A stretch of DNA of 64,000 nt from Massilia phyllostachyos (GCF_021044825.1 NZ_JAJNOC010000006.1:248001-312000), one strand, 5' to 3'. Shown: positions 28,925 to 39,863, counted from the stretch's first letter. Notes: generated by a model from the letters alone, not told the origin. Numbers and translations are program-made.

Positions 28925-30040
28925 TTACGTCTGCACCAGTTTACGGTGTCTTTGGATACTCATCAATATACCAGCGCCGAGGCCCAGGGTAATGAAGGCG
29001 GTTCCGCCATAGCTCATGAAGGGCAAGGGAACGCCCACGACCGGCAGGATGCCGCTCACCATGCCCATGTTGACGAAGGCATAGGTGAAGAAAATCATCG
29101 TGATCGCGCCGGCCAGCAAGCGGGTAAACGTGTTCGGCGCATTCGCCGCGATCATCAGGCCGCGGCCGATCAGGAGCAGGTAGACGAACAGCAGGAACAG
29201 GTTGCCGATCATGCCGAATTCTTCCGAATACACCGAGAACAGGAAGTCGGTGGTCTGTTCCGGAATGAATTCCAGGTAGCCTTGGGTGCCCTTGCCGTAG
29301 CCCTTGCCCATCAGGCCGCCGGAGCCGATGGCGATCTCGGACTGGATGATGTGGAAGCCCTTGCCCAGCGGGTCGGAGGTCGGGTCGATCAGCGTCATCA
29401 CCCGCTCGCGCTGGTAGTCGTGCAGCATCGACCAGGCCACCGGCAGCGCCGCGGCGCCGGTGAGGGCCAGCCCGACCAGCGCCTTCCACGGCAGGCCGGC
29501 CAGGAAGATCACGTAGAAGCCCGAGGCGCCGACCATCAGCGCGGTGCCGAGGTCGGGCTGCTTGGCGATCAGGGTGAACGGGATCAAGAGCAGCACCGCG
29601 CCCACCAGGTAGTTCTTCCAGCTGCTCAGGTTCGCGCGCTGGTGGAAGTACCAGGCCAGCATCAAGGGCGTGGCGATCTTGAGGATCTCGGAAGGCTGGA
29701 TGTCGACGCCCACGTGCAGCCAGCGGCGCGCGCCCTTCTTGATGATGCCGAACAGGGCCACCGCGATGAGCAGGGTCACCCCGATCGTGTAGATCGGCAC
29801 GGCGAGCCGCATCAGGGTCTGGGGCGGCACGTTGGCGGCGATCCACATGACGCCGAAGGCCAGCAGGAAGTTGCGGATCTGGTGCTCGACGCGGTCCGGG
29901 AAGTCGGCGCCGGCCGAGGTCATGGTGATCACGCTGGTCATCATCAGCACGAACAGCACCAGGCCGAGCGGCCAGTCGAAGACCGTGAAATAGGGACGCA
30001 GGCGGCGCCGCAGCGAGCGGCGTTCTGGAATGTGCGCCAT
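28925..30040 (-). CDS. rodA: rod-shape peptidoglycan polymerase RodA
   Basis: A 371-residue SEDS-family protein with about ten membrane segments, for example WPLGLVLFVLMMTSVITMTSAG and NLFLLFVYLLLIGRGLMIA. RodA polymerises glycan strands with PBP2 during elongation. The conserved SEDS segments PSEILKIATPLMLAWYF, QPDLGTALMV and GVPLPFMSYGGTA are all present. The ATG at 30040 is four bases after the mrdA stop. Confidence 0.96.
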   Translation of the reverse strand: MAHIPERRSLRRRLRPYFTVFDWPLGLVLFVLMMTSVITMTSAGADFPDRVEHQIRNFLLAFGVMWIAANVPPQTLMRLAVPIYTIGVTLLIAVALFGIIKKGARRWLHVGVDIQPSEILKIATPLMLAWYFHQRANLSSWKNYLVGAVLLLIPFTLIAKQPDLGTALMVGASGFYVIFLAGLPWKALVGLALTGAAALPVAWSMLHDYQRERVMTLIDPTSDPLGKGFHIIQSEIAIGSGGLMGKGYGKGTQGYLEFIPEQTTDFLFSVYSEEFGMIGNLFLLFVYLLLIGRGLMIAANAPNTFTRLLAGAITMIFFTYAFVNMGMVSGILPVVGVPLPFMSYGGTAFITLGLGAGILMSIQRHRKLVQT

Positions 30041-30044
30041 CGGC

Positions 30045-32051
30045 TTATTCCTTTCGGGTGGCGGGGGCGGGCGCGGACACTGCGGCCGCGGCCTGGATGA
30101 TCGGCGCGGCCGGCTGCGCCGCGGGCGCTGTGGGCTTGGGCGCGGCCGGCGCGGCAGGCGCACCGGGGACCGGATCCTTGGGCTTGGGCGGCGCCGGGCG
30201 CTTGCCCAGCAGGTGGTAGTCGATCGCCTTGCGCGCGATCGGCGCGGCGAACGAGGCGCCGAAGCCGACGTTTTCGACGATCAGCGCCAGCGCGATCGTC
30301 GGCTTGTCGGCCGGGGCGAAGGCGACGTAGAGCGCGTTGTCGCGATGCCGTTCGTCGATCGCGTGGGCGTTGTACTTCTGGCCCTTCAGGCCGATCACCT
30401 GCGCGGTGCCGGTCTTGCCCGCCGAGATGTACTCGGCGCCGGCGAAGGCGCGGCGGCCGGTGCCGTAGGCTTCCTGGGTCACGCCGACCATCGCGCGCTT
30501 GATGAAGTCGATGTTCTCCTGCTTCAGCGGGATGCGCTTGGTTTCCTTCGGCACCGTCAGCGAACGCTGCTTGGTCGCGCCGTCCTCGATGATCTTGACC
30601 AGGTGCGGCTTCATCACGACGCCGTTGTTGGCCAGGGTCGACACCGCGTGCGCCAGCTGGATCATCGAGTAGTTGTTGAAGCCCTGCCCGATCGACACCG
30701 AGATGGTGTCGCCGCCCACCCACTTCTGGGCCGCGCGGTTCCTGGCGAACCGTTTCGCCTTCCATTCCTTGGACGGCAGCACGCCGGTCTTCTCGTGCTC
30801 CAGGTCGATGCCGGTCGGATGGCCGAAGCCGAACTGGCCCATGAAGTTCGCGATGTTATCGATGCCCATCTCGTTGCCGAGCTGGTAGTAATAGGTGTCG
30901 CAGGATTCGGCGATCGAGCGGTACATGTCGACGTAGCCGTGGCCGCCGGGCTTGTCGTCGTTGAAGCGGTGCCCGCCCAGCATGAAGAAGCCGGGGTCGC
31001 GGATCGCGTCCGACGGCTTGCGGAAGCCCAGTTCCAGCGCCGCCAGCGACATGAAGGGCTTGAAGGTCGAGCCAGGGGGATAGGTGCCCGACAGCGGACG
31101 GTTCATCAGCGGCTTGTCGAGCGAGGTGTTCAGCTCGTTCCAGCTCTGGGTGTCGATGCCGTCCACGAACAGGTTGGGGTCGTAGCCGGGGCGAGAAACG
31201 TAGGCCAGCACGTCGCCGGTGGAGGGTTCGATCGCCACCAGGGCGCCGCGGTTCTCGCCGAAGGCCTCCTCGACCACCTTCTGCAGCTCGATGTCGATCG
31301 ACAGGATCAGGTTGCTGCCCGGGGTCGGCGCGGTGCGCGACAGGGTGCGGATCGCGCGTCCGCCGGCGGTGCGCTCGACCTGCTCGTAGCCGGTGGTGCC
31401 GTGCAGGTAGCTTTCATACTTCTTCTCGACGCCTTCCTTGCCCATGTGTTCGGTGCCGTTGTAGTTGGCGTCCAGGCCCTCTTCTTCCAGCCGCGCCGCT
31501 TCCTTCTGGTTGATGCGGCCGATGTAGCCGATCACGTGCGAGGCCGTTTCTCCCAGCGGGTACTGGCGGAACAGGCGCGCCTGCACTTCCACGCCAGGGA
31601 AGCGGAAGCGCTGGGCGGTGAAGCGCGCGACCTCGTCGTCGGTCAGGCGGGTGCGCAGCGGCACGCTGGCGAAGCTGCGCGACTCCTCCAGCAGGCGCTT
31701 GAAGCGGCGCCGGTCGCGCTGCTCGATGGTGACCAGCTTGGCCAGCTCGTCGATCACGGATTCCATGTTCGACTGCAGTTTCGAGGGCGTGATCTCGAGC
31801 GTGTAGGCGGAGTAGTTGCGGGCCAGGACCACGCCGTTGCGGTCCACGATCAGGCCGCGGTTCGGCACGATCGGCACCAGCGCGATGCGGTTGCCCTCGG
31901 CCTGCAGCGCGAACTTGTCGTGCTGCAGGACCTGCAGCCACACGAAGCGCGCGACCAGCAGGCCGAAGCAGATGAAGACGAGCCCCACCAGCGCCGTCAG
32001 GCGCATGCGGAACTGGTGGATCTCGCGGTCGTTGTCCTTGAATTCGGTCAC
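30045..32051 (-). CDS. mrdA: penicillin-binding protein 2
   Basis: A 668-residue elongation transpeptidase. N-terminal membrane anchor (LVGLVFICFGLLVARFVWL), dimerisation domain, then the transpeptidase with PPGSTFKPFM (Ser near residue 329), SCDTYYY and SAGKTGTAQ (near 545). The last 60 residues are Pro/Ala-rich and variable in the family. Partner of RodA in the elongasome, directed by MreC. Confidence 0.96.
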   Translation of the reverse strand: MTEFKDNDREIHQFRMRLTALVGLVFICFGLLVARFVWLQVLQHDKFALQAEGNRIALVPIVPNRGLIVDRNGVVLARNYSAYTLEITPSKLQSNMESVIDELAKLVTIEQRDRRRFKRLLEESRSFASVPLRTRLTDDEVARFTAQRFRFPGVEVQARLFRQYPLGETASHVIGYIGRINQKEAARLEEEGLDANYNGTEHMGKEGVEKKYESYLHGTTGYEQVERTAGGRAIRTLSRTAPTPGSNLILSIDIELQKVVEEAFGENRGALVAIEPSTGDVLAYVSRPGYDPNLFVDGIDTQSWNELNTSLDKPLMNRPLSGTYPPGSTFKPFMSLAALELGFRKPSDAIRDPGFFMLGGHRFNDDKPGGHGYVDMYRSIAESCDTYYYQLGNEMGIDNIANFMGQFGFGHPTGIDLEHEKTGVLPSKEWKAKRFARNRAAQKWVGGDTISVSIGQGFNNYSMIQLAHAVSTLANNGVVMKPHLVKIIEDGATKQRSLTVPKETKRIPLKQENIDFIKRAMVGVTQEAYGTGRRAFAGAEYISAGKTGTAQVIGLKGQKYNAHAIDERHRDNALYVAFAPADKPTIALALIVENVGFGASFAAPIARKAIDYHLLGKRPAPPKPKDPVPGAPAAPAAPKPTAPAAQPAAPIIQAAAAVSAPAPATRKE

Positions 32052-32088
32052 AGCGCGGAAACTCGATAGATGTGAATGAAGCTGCGGA

Positions 32089-32607
32089 TCAGATCGGGCG
32101 GGTGTGGTCGCGGTCGACGGCGCGGCGCTGCGGCGCCAGCAGCAGCCAGGTGATCACCGGCCACAGGGCGACGGCCACCAGGCTTTCGGCGAAGTGCAGC
32201 AGGCCGGGGAAGCGTCCCGAAGCCGTGAAGTGCACGAAGGCCTGCACCGCCTGGGCCAGCAGCAGCAGCGGGAACACGTGCACGGCCTGGGTCATCAGGC
32301 GGAACCACAGCACCCGGCGGTGGATCATGATGGCGAGGTAGGACAGCAGGGTGTAGGCCAGCGCGTTCTCGCCCAGCAGGCTGGCGTCGTGCACGTCCAT
32401 CAGCAGGCCCATGACGAAGGCGACGCCGATGCCGACCTTGCGCGGCTGGTGGATGCCCCAGAACACCAGCACCAGCGCGACAAAGTCGGGCGCGCCGACC
32501 CAGCGTCCCATCGGCAGCAGGTTGAGCATGAAGGCGCACACCAGGCTGAAGGTGATGAACAGCGGGCTGACGGGCAGCAGGATGTAGTGCGGGCGGTTAC
32601 CGGGCAT
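32089..32607 (-). CDS. mreD: rod shape-determining protein MreD
   Basis: A 172-residue protein with five or so membrane helices (LLPVSPLFITFSLVCAFMLNLL, FVALVLVFWGI, MIHRRVLWFRLMTQAVHVFPLL). Size, topology and position after mreC identify it as MreD. The start overlaps the mreC stop by 11 bases. Confidence 0.92.
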   Translation of the reverse strand: MPGNRPHYILLPVSPLFITFSLVCAFMLNLLPMGRWVGAPDFVALVLVFWGIHQPRKVGIGVAFVMGLLMDVHDASLLGENALAYTLLSYLAIMIHRRVLWFRLMTQAVHVFPLLLLAQAVQAFVHFTASGRFPGLLHFAESLVAVALWPVITWLLLAPQRRAVDRDHTRPI

Positions 32608-33772
32608 TGGCCGGTCCTCCTGGTTGCGGGGTTGCGGACTGCGTCCGCGGCGCGGCGGCCGACGGTGCGGCCGGGGCGGCGGTGGTCGCGGCCGGACGGG
32701 CCGGCGGCGTTACACCGTTCGCGCCGCCGTTCGCGGAAGTCGTGGCAGGCGCGGCGTCATTCACCGGCGCCGCGGCGGGCGCGGTGTTCGGTGCGATGCC
32801 CTGCCCCGTCATCGGCGCGCCCTGCGGCGGCAGCGGCGAGGCCGGCAGCGGCGGCGCCGGGATCGGCGCCATGTCCGGCAGCTTGCGGCGCGCCGTGGTG
32901 GCGGGCGGCGCCACTTCCGCCGCCGGGCGCGGCGGCAGGTCGGACTGCGACATGATGATCAGGAGCTGGCGGTTACGGTCGATGCCGGCCAGCGGCTGGC
33001 ACACCACGCGGCCGAAGGCGCCGGCGGCGACGTTCTCGACCTGCACCACCTTGGCCACTGCGAGACCGGCCGGATACATGCCGTCCAGGCCCGAGGTCAC
33101 CAGCACGTCGCCGACCTGGATGTCGGCGTTGGCGACCACGAAGCGCAGGTCGAGCAGGCCGGACTGGCCGCGGCCGTAGGCGATGCTGCGCAGGCCGCTC
33201 CTCAGCACCTGCACCGGAATCGCCTGGTCGCGGTCGGTCAGCAGGGTGACTTCGGACGTAAACGGGAACACGCGGGTGACCTGGCCGACCACGCCGGCAT
33301 GGTCGATCACCGGCAGGCCGGGCACGACGTCGTCGCGCGAGCCGCGGTCGATCACGATGCGGCGGGTGGACGGATCACGCGCGTCGTACAGGATTTCGGT
33401 CAGCTGGGCCTTGAGCGGCAGGTGCTGGCGCGCGTCCATCAGGCGGCGCAGCTGGGCGTTCTCGGCCATCTGGAGCTGGGCCTGCTGCAGCACGCGCGCC
33501 TGCGCCAGCTGCTGGGTCTTGAGTTCGCGCACTTCGCGCTGCAGGGTCGAGATCGAGGAAAAATAGCCGCCCATATTGCCGAGCGCCTCGCGCGGCATCA
33601 GGGCCGCCATCTGCAGCGGATACAGGACGGTGGCGGCCACCTGGCGTACCGAGGCCAGGGTCTGGTAGCGGGCGTCGACCACCAGCAGCACGATGGAGAT
33701 CAGGGCGAAGACGATCGCCTTGACCCGCGCCGGGGCGCCTTGTTTGAAAAGCGGCGGAGGACTGTATTCCAT
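32597..33772 (-). CDS. mreC: cell shape-determining protein MreC
   Basis: A 391-residue protein with an N-terminal membrane helix (VKAIVFALISIVLLVVDARY), a coiled coil (LQREVRELKTQQLAQARVLQQAQ), and the MreC beta core (IVIDRGSRDDVVPGLPVID, LDLRFVVANADIQVGDVLVTSGLDG). The C-terminal 100 residues are Pro/Ala/Thr-rich low complexity, longer than in E. coli. It links MreB to PBP2 in the periplasm. Confidence 0.95.
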   Translation of the reverse strand: MEYSPPPLFKQGAPARVKAIVFALISIVLLVVDARYQTLASVRQVAATVLYPLQMAALMPREALGNMGGYFSSISTLQREVRELKTQQLAQARVLQQAQLQMAENAQLRRLMDARQHLPLKAQLTEILYDARDPSTRRIVIDRGSRDDVVPGLPVIDHAGVVGQVTRVFPFTSEVTLLTDRDQAIPVQVLRSGLRSIAYGRGQSGLLDLRFVVANADIQVGDVLVTSGLDGMYPAGLAVAKVVQVENVAAGAFGRVVCQPLAGIDRNRQLLIIMSQSDLPPRPAAEVAPPATTARRKLPDMAPIPAPPLPASPLPPQGAPMTGQGIAPNTAPAAAPVNDAAPATTSANGGANGVTPPARPAATTAAPAAPSAAAPRTQSATPQPGGPANAR

Positions 33773-33890
33773 GTCCTGGTTGGTGTCCTGTGTGGCGTCT
33801 GGTCTGGAAGACTGCGGCGCGTGCCGATGCTATTGCGGGCAGACGCGCACTTGTGCGCTCTGCCCGCTGCGACATCGGCCGGCGATGGGT

Positions 33891-35063
<1,173 letters not shown>

Positions 35064-35082
35064 TTAGCCCGCCATTCTACCT

Positions 35083-35088
35083 TATAAT
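35083..35088 (+). promoter_or_regulatory. -10 box of gatCAB in the 324-bp divergent gap with mreB
   Basis: A perfect TATAAT 170 bases before the gatC ATG; the matching -35 is poor. The divergent gap 34935-35258 holds no other gene that I can support. The mreB promoter should also lie here on the other strand but is not recognisable by eye. Confidence 0.4.
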
Positions 35089-35258
35089 TTGTCGATTACA
35101 TGCTGAAAACGGGCGGTTTTCACCCCCAATTCCAAGGCGAGATCGACGGTGTTTCCAAGGTTTTATCGGACGTAGCATGCCGTTCGCTGACTGCTTTGCC
35201 AACTTCCGTTATTCGCTCAACCACATTTTGCACGCGGCCCGCGCCGCGCCTTTTTGCC

Positions 35259-35558
35259 ATGTCCCTGACACTTTCAGACGTAAAACGCATCGCCAACCTG
35301 GCCCAGCTCGAGATGGATGAGGCACACGCCGAGACCGCCCTGGCGGAGCTGAACGGCATCTTCGCCCTGGCCGAACAGATGCAGGCGGTGGACACCAGCG
35401 GTGTCGCGCCCCTGTCACAGCCGCTGGCCGCCATCATGGCGCTGCCGCTGCGCCTGCGCACCGACGTCGTCACCGAAGAGAACCGCCGCGAGGACTACCA
35501 GGCGCCGGCGCCGAAGACCCAGGACGGCTTGTACCTGGTGCCGAAGGTCATCGAGTAA
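35259..35558 (+). CDS. gatC: Asp/Glu-tRNA amidotransferase subunit C
   Basis: A 99-residue GatC starting [19 protein letters not shown] with the typical helix pair and a C-terminal [20 protein letters not shown] that wraps around GatA. The ATG at 35259 is preferred over the longer open frame. First gene of gatCAB, which converts Glu-tRNA(Gln) and/or Asp-tRNA(Asn) to the amide form. Confidence 0.95.
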   Translation: MSLTLSDVKRIANLAQLEMDEAHAETALAELNGIFALAEQMQAVDTSGVAPLSQPLAAIMALPLRLRTDVVTEENRREDYQAPAPKTQDGLYLVPKVIE

Positions 35559-35584
35559 TCAACGAATCCAACACGTCTACGCCC

Positions 35585-37060
35585 ATGCATAACAAGACCA
35601 TCAAAGAGCTGTCCGCGCTCCTGCAATCGAAGCAGGTCTCGAGCGTCGAGCTGACCACCCACTACCTCGGCCGCATCGAGGCGAGCACCCACAACGCCTT
35701 CCTGCACGTGGACCGCGAGCGCACCCTGGCGCAGGCAGCCGCCGCCGACGCGCGCATCGCCGCCGGCAACGCCGGCCCGCTGACCGGCGTGCCGCTCGCG
35801 CACAAGGACATCTTCGTCACCCGCGGCTGGCGCACCACGGCCGGCTCGAAGATGCTGGCCGGGTATGTCAGCCCGTTCGACGCCACCGTGGTCGACCGCT
35901 TCGCCAGGGCCGGCATGGTCACCCTCGGCAAGGTCAACCTCGACGAATTCGCGATGGGCTCGGCCAACGAGAACTCGGCCTTCGGCGCTGTTTCGAATCC
36001 CTGGGATCCGCTGGCGGTGCCGGGCGGCTCCTCGGGCGGCTCGGCCGCGGCAGTGGCCGCGCGCCTGGCGCCGGCGGCGACGGCCACCGACACCGGCGGC
36101 TCGATCCGCCAGCCGGCCGCCTTCTGCGGCGTCACCGGCATCAAGCCGACCTACGGCCGCGTCTCGCGCTTCGGCATGATCGCCTTCGCTTCCTCGCTCG
36201 ACCAGGGCGGCCCGATCGCCCAGACCGCCGAGGACTGCGCGCTGCTGCTGAACGAGATGATCGGCTTCGACGAGCGCGACTCGACCAGCCTGACCGTCGA
36301 ACAGGGCAACGTGGCGGAAGACTATACGCGCGACCTGAACCAGCCCTTGAACGGCCTGCGCATCGGCGTGCCGACCGAATACTTCGGCGAAGGCCTGGCG
36401 GCCGATGTGGAAGCAGCCGTGCGCGCCGCGTTGGAACAGTTCGTGAAACTGGGCGCGACCCTGGTCGACATCTCGCTGCCGAAGACCGCGCTGTCGATCC
36501 CGACCTACTACATCATCGCTCCGGCGGAAGCTTCGTCGAACCTGTCGCGCTTCGACGGCGTGCGCTACGGCCACCGCGCCGCGGAGTACAAGGATTTGCA
36601 GGACATGTACCGCAAAACCCGCGCCGAAGGTTTCGGGCGCGAGGTCCAGCGCCGCATCATGGTCGGCACCTACGTGCTGTGCCACGGCTACTACGACGCC
36701 TACTACGTGCAAGCGCAAAAAATCCGCCGCCTGATCGCGGACGACTTCCAGGCGGCCTTCGCCGACAAGTGCGACGTGATCATGGGCCCGGTGGCCCCGA
36801 CCGTGGCCTGGGACCTGGGCTCGAAATCCAACGACCCGGTGGCGAACTACCTGGCCGACATCTTCACCCTGTCGACCAGCCTGGCCGGCCTGCCGGGCAT
36901 GTCGATCCCTTGCGGTTTCGGCCAGGGCGAGAAGAATGCCAAGCGCCCGGTCGGCCTGCAAATCATCGGCAACTACTTCAATGAGGCGAAGCTGCTGAAC
37001 ATCGCGCACCAGTATCAGCAAGTGACCGATTGGCACCAATGCGCCCCGGAAGGCGTCTAA
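35585..37060 (+). CDS. gatA: Asp/Glu-tRNA amidotransferase subunit A
   Basis: A 491-residue amidase-signature enzyme that releases ammonia from glutamine. The catalytic Ser-cisSer-Lys set is visible: LAHKDIF (Lys near residue 74), [14 protein letters not shown] and [12 protein letters not shown] (nucleophile near 172). Full length. A REP-like palindrome separates it from gatB. Confidence 0.97.
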   Translation: MHNKTIKELSALLQSKQVSSVELTTHYLGRIEASTHNAFLHVDRERTLAQAAAADARIAAGNAGPLTGVPLAHKDIFVTRGWRTTAGSKMLAGYVSPFDATVVDRFARAGMVTLGKVNLDEFAMGSANENSAFGAVSNPWDPLAVPGGSSGGSAAAVAARLAPAATATDTGGSIRQPAAFCGVTGIKPTYGRVSRFGMIAFASSLDQGGPIAQTAEDCALLLNEMIGFDERDSTSLTVEQGNVAEDYTRDLNQPLNGLRIGVPTEYFGEGLAADVEAAVRAALEQFVKLGATLVDISLPKTALSIPTYYIIAPAEASSNLSRFDGVRYGHRAAEYKDLQDMYRKTRAEGFGREVQRRIMVGTYVLCHGYYDAYYVQAQKIRRLIADDFQAAFADKCDVIMGPVAPTVAWDLGSKSNDPVANYLADIFTLSTSLAGLPGMSIPCGFGQGEKNAKRPVGLQIIGNYFNEAKLLNIAHQYQQVTDWHQCAPEGV

Positions 37061-37088
37061 CCGGCACGGCGTGTAACGCCGCGAAAAC

Positions 37089-37113
37089 GTAGCGTGGGCG
37101 GTCCCGCCCACGC
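37089..37113. repeat. REP-like palindrome (copy 3) between gatA and gatB
   Basis: GTAGCGTGGGCGG then CCGCCCACGC; the ten-base arms GCGTGGGCGG (37092-37101) and CCGCCCACGC (37104-37113) pair perfectly, and GTTCAACC follows. Same family as the copies near 5661 and 10003. It lies inside an operon, so it does not have to stop transcription. Confidence 0.6.
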
Positions 37114-37184
37114 GTTCAACCAGCCGCCGCGCAGAACAACAGCAACTCACTGCGGCGGCAAGCGAACAAAAGAGAGAACACATC

Positions 37185-38645
37185 ATGCAATGGGAAGTCG
37201 TCATCGGTCTTGAGAACCACGTGCAGCTCACGACCCAATCGAAAATCTTCAGCGGCAGCTCGATCCGCTTCGGCGCCGAGCCGAACACCCAGGCCAGCCC
37301 GGTCGACCTGGCGCTGCCGGGCGTGCTGCCGGTCCTGAACCGCGGCGCCGTCGAGCGCGCGATCCGCTTCGGCCTGGCCGTCGGCGCAAAAATCGCGCCG
37401 CAATCGGTCTTCGCACGCAAGAACTACTTCTACCCCGACCTGCCGAAGGGCTACCAGATCAGCCAGTTCGAAGACCCGGTGGTCCAGGGCGGCACCATCA
37501 GCTTCGCCTACGAGAAGGACGGCAAGCTGGAGACCAAGACCGTCAACCTGACCCGCGCCCATCTCGAGGAAGACGCCGGCAAATCGCTGCACGAGGACTA
37601 TGCCGGCATGAGCGGCATCGACCTGAACCGCGCCGGCACGCCGCTGCTCGAGATCGTGTCCGAGCCGGAGATGCGCAGCGCGAACGAGGCGGTGGCGTAT
37701 GCGAAAGCGCTGCACTCGCTGGTCGTGTGGCTGGGCGTCTGCGACGGCAATATGCAGGAAGGCTCCTTCCGCTGCGACGTCAACGTCTCGGTGCGCCCGA
37801 TGGGCCAGAAGGAATTCGGCACCCGCTGCGAGATCAAGAACCTGAACTCCTTCCGCTTCATGGAAGAGGCGATCCACTACGAAGTGCGGCGCCAGATCGA
37901 GCTGATCGAAGACGGCGGCAAGGTGATCCAGGCGACCCGCCTGTGGGATCCGGACAAGAAGGAAACCCGCTCGATGCGCACCAAGGAAGACGCGCAGGAC
38001 TACCGCTACTTCCCGGACCCGGACCTGCCTCCCTTGGTGATCGGCCAGGACTGGATCGACCGCATCCAGGGCGAGATGCCCGAACTGCCGGGCGCCCTGC
38101 GCGCACGCTTCACCGGCGACTACGGCCTGCCGGAATACGACAGCCTGGTGCTGACCTCGTCGAAAGCGATGGCGACCTATTACGAAGCCGTGGTGGCCAC
38201 GGCCGGCAAGGAAAACGCCAAGGCGGCCGCGAACTGGATGATGGGCGACGTCTCGTCGACCCTGAACCGCGAAGGCGTGGAACTCGACGCTTCGCCGGTG
38301 AGCGCGGCCCAGCTGGCCCTGCTCCTGAAGCGCATCGCCGACGGCACGATCTCGAACAAGGCGGGCAAGGAAGTGTTCGCGGCGATGTGGGAAGCCAAGT
38401 CGGATGATGTCAACCTGGCCGACGCCGTGATCGAGCAGAAGGGCCTGAAGCAGATCTCGGATACCGGCGCCTTGGCGGCGATCGTCGACGAGGTGCTGGC
38501 CGCCAATGCCAAGTCGGTGGAACAATACCGCGCTGGCAAGGAAGCGGCGATCAACGCGCTGATCGGCCAGGCCATGAAGGCCTCGAAGGGCAAGGCCAAT
38601 CCTGCGCAAGTCACCGAGCTGCTGAAGCAAAAACTCGCCGTCTAA
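37185..38645 (+). CDS. gatB: Asp/Glu-tRNA amidotransferase subunit B
   Basis: A 486-residue GatB kinase/transamidase subunit. [13 protein letters not shown] is the family opening with Asn where many have EVHVQL, and [29 protein letters not shown] and [10 protein letters not shown] are conserved. The C-terminal tail/YqeY helical domain ends [18 protein letters not shown]-like repeats begin 11 bases after the stop. Confidence 0.97.
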   Translation: MQWEVVIGLENHVQLTTQSKIFSGSSIRFGAEPNTQASPVDLALPGVLPVLNRGAVERAIRFGLAVGAKIAPQSVFARKNYFYPDLPKGYQISQFEDPVVQGGTISFAYEKDGKLETKTVNLTRAHLEEDAGKSLHEDYAGMSGIDLNRAGTPLLEIVSEPEMRSANEAVAYAKALHSLVVWLGVCDGNMQEGSFRCDVNVSVRPMGQKEFGTRCEIKNLNSFRFMEEAIHYEVRRQIELIEDGGKVIQATRLWDPDKKETRSMRTKEDAQDYRYFPDPDLPPLVIGQDWIDRIQGEMPELPGALRARFTGDYGLPEYDSLVLTSSKAMATYYEAVVATAGKENAKAAANWMMGDVSSTLNREGVELDASPVSAAQLALLLKRIADGTISNKAGKEVFAAMWEAKSDDVNLADAVIEQKGLKQISDTGALAAIVDEVLAANAKSVEQYRAGKEAAINALIGQAMKASKGKANPAQVTELLKQKLAV

Positions 38646-38655
38646 ACCTTGACCA

Positions 38656-38711
38656 CCCCTCAATGAGGGTCAGAGTCGAATTGCCCCTCAATGAGGGTCA
38701 GAGTCGAATTG
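38656..38711. repeat. perfect 28-bp tandem duplication carrying the REPIN end motif
   Basis: Two identical 28-bp units (38656-38683 and 38684-38711), each containing GAGGGTCAGAGTCGAATT. It lies at the left side of the first repeat array downstream of gatB. Confidence 0.85.
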
Positions 38712-38759
38712 TTGGGAAACTTTGTTAAATTTCCCATTAATTCGACTCTGACCCTCATT
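38691..38759. repeat. REPIN-like element, array 1 unit A
   Basis: GGGTCAGAGTCGAATT on the plus strand (38695-38710) faces AATTCGACTCTGACCC (38739-38754), about 28 bases apart, forming one inverted-repeat unit. Confidence 0.8.
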
Positions 38760-38785
38760 CATTTTCGGGGCATTTAATTTCCGGC

Positions 38786-38855
38786 AATTAGGGTCGGAGT
38801 CGAATTACGCCCCTGTTATGGGCAATTGCTCAATAATTTGACTCTGACCCTAATT
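38786..38855. repeat. REPIN-like element, array 1 unit B, overlapping the tetR stop
   Basis: AATTAGGGTCGGAGTCGAATT faces AATTTGACTCTGACCCTAATT (38835-38855), each split here only by reading order. The right arm lies inside the tetR coding frame and supplies its last codons. Its inner part GCTCAATAATTTGACTCTGA also occurs in array 2. Confidence 0.8.
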
Positions 38856-39450
38856 GGATGGGGTGTGCGGTGGTGGGCGACAGCAGAGTCAGTGCTTGCT
38901 GGCGGGCGGCGGCGCGCAGGGAGCGGCGCAGGGATGGGTCGTCGGTGGTGCGGGCCAGCACCATGCCGCCGACGCAGAGGGCGACGATCGCCTGGGCCCG
39001 CTCTTCGCCGTCGGGCTCACCGGCCAGGGCGCTGGCGTAGATCTGCGTCAGGTTGCGGATCAGCTGGGTGTAGGCCTTTTGCGGCGACAGGCCGGCGCGC
39101 GCCACGTCGCCCGGCAGAGCGTACAGGGGACAGTGGAAGTCGACGTTGTCGAACACCTCGTCGCTGAGATAAATGTCGAGCAGCATGCGCGCCATCTCGT
39201 CGGGCTCGGGTAGCGGATTGTGCTCGAGGTCGGCGCGGAAGGGGTTGCAGTTGGTGAAGCTGGCCACGGCGGCGGCGTAGAGCTCGTCCTTGCTGCCGAA
39301 GTGGTGGTAGAAGCCGCCGCGGGTCAGGCCGGCTTCCAGCATGACGCGGTCGATCGACACCTGCTCGAAGCCGTGCCGGTTGAACAGCCTGCGCGCGGCG
39401 CTGACGATGCGCTCGCGGGTCTGGGCCTTGTGCTCGCTGCTGTAGGGCAT
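38830..39450 (-). CDS. TetR/AcrR-family regulator with repeat-derived C-terminus
   Basis: A 206-residue TetR-type repressor. The N-terminal helix-turn-helix is RERIVSAARRLFNRHGFEQ through GLTRGGFYHHFGSKDELYAAA; the C-terminal ligand domain contains CPLYALPGDVARAG and RAQAIVALCVGGMVLA, as in NemR/AcrR-like members. The final residues QLGSESNY and the TGA stop are encoded by the REPIN arm at 38835-38855. AGGA lies seven bases before the ATG. It sits 13 bases behind a small gene and faces a GST gene across a palindromic operator. Confidence 0.92.
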   Translation of the reverse strand: MPYSSEHKAQTRERIVSAARRLFNRHGFEQVSIDRVMLEAGLTRGGFYHHFGSKDELYAAAVASFTNCNPFRADLEHNPLPEPDEMARMLLDIYLSDEVFDNVDFHCPLYALPGDVARAGLSPQKAYTQLIRNLTQIYASALAGEPDGEERAQAIVALCVGGMVLARTTDDPSLRRSLRAAARQQALTLLSPTTAHPIQLGSESNY

Positions 39451-39463
39451 GTGGATCCTGCTA

Positions 39464-39703
39464 TCAGAGACGTGAACAAAGGTGCTCAGCGTCCTCTTCC
39501 TGCCCCGAACCGTCTTGTTGACCGTGCTCGTATCTGACAGGCGTGACTTTCCCGCCTCCCACCAGCAGTATGCCGGCGGCAGTGCCTGACGTTGCCGTCA
39601 GACTCGCCACGGGTAGCGCCGTTGTCGCCGCGAGGGCGTCGGTGGCGAACCGCGTTCCCACTACCACCTCCTTACTTACCTGTAAGTTATGCACATTCAT
39701 CAT
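39464..39703 (-). CDS. small uncharacterised protein upstream of tetR
   Basis: A 79-residue frame from ATG 39703, with GGAG six bases upstream, ending 13 bases before tetR on the same strand. A mildly hydrophobic Ala/Thr/Leu stretch (LAATTALPVASLTATSGTAAG) is followed by a polar tail (QQDGSGQEEDAEHL). A near-perfect ribosome site AAGGAGG also precedes an internal GTG at codon 14 or so. No family is recognised. The layout with tetR argues that it is expressed; whether it is a functional protein is unclear. Confidence 0.4.
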   Translation of the reverse strand: MMNVHNLQVSKEVVVGTRFATDALAATTALPVASLTATSGTAAGILLVGGGKVTPVRYEHGQQDGSGQEEDAEHLCSRL

Positions 39704-39839
39704 TCTCATCTCCGTCGCTTGGTTTTCGCGGCATAGCTGAGTCATTTCGATGGTGCGCCTACACGCCAACTTACGTAGCGTGAGACACCAAAGGCATGAC
39801 TGGAGGTCCGCTCCTCGGACAAGCATTATGCGCCGATCG

Positions 39840-39863
39840 ATATTATGTTCTTGAACATAATAT
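39840..39863. promoter_or_regulatory. perfect 24-bp palindromic operator
   Basis: ATATTATGTTC and GAACATAATAT, 11-bp arms with a TT spacer, lie in the divergent gap between the tetR unit and the GST gene, 46 bases before the GST ATG. Size and symmetry fit a TetR dimer site. TATTAT/TATAAT-like strings inside suggest it overlaps a promoter. Confidence 0.65.

Noticed and set aside
30673..30888. Further small frames within the mre/mrd operon on the plus strand
   Set aside because: All lie opposite conserved genes and lack ribosome sites or family features.
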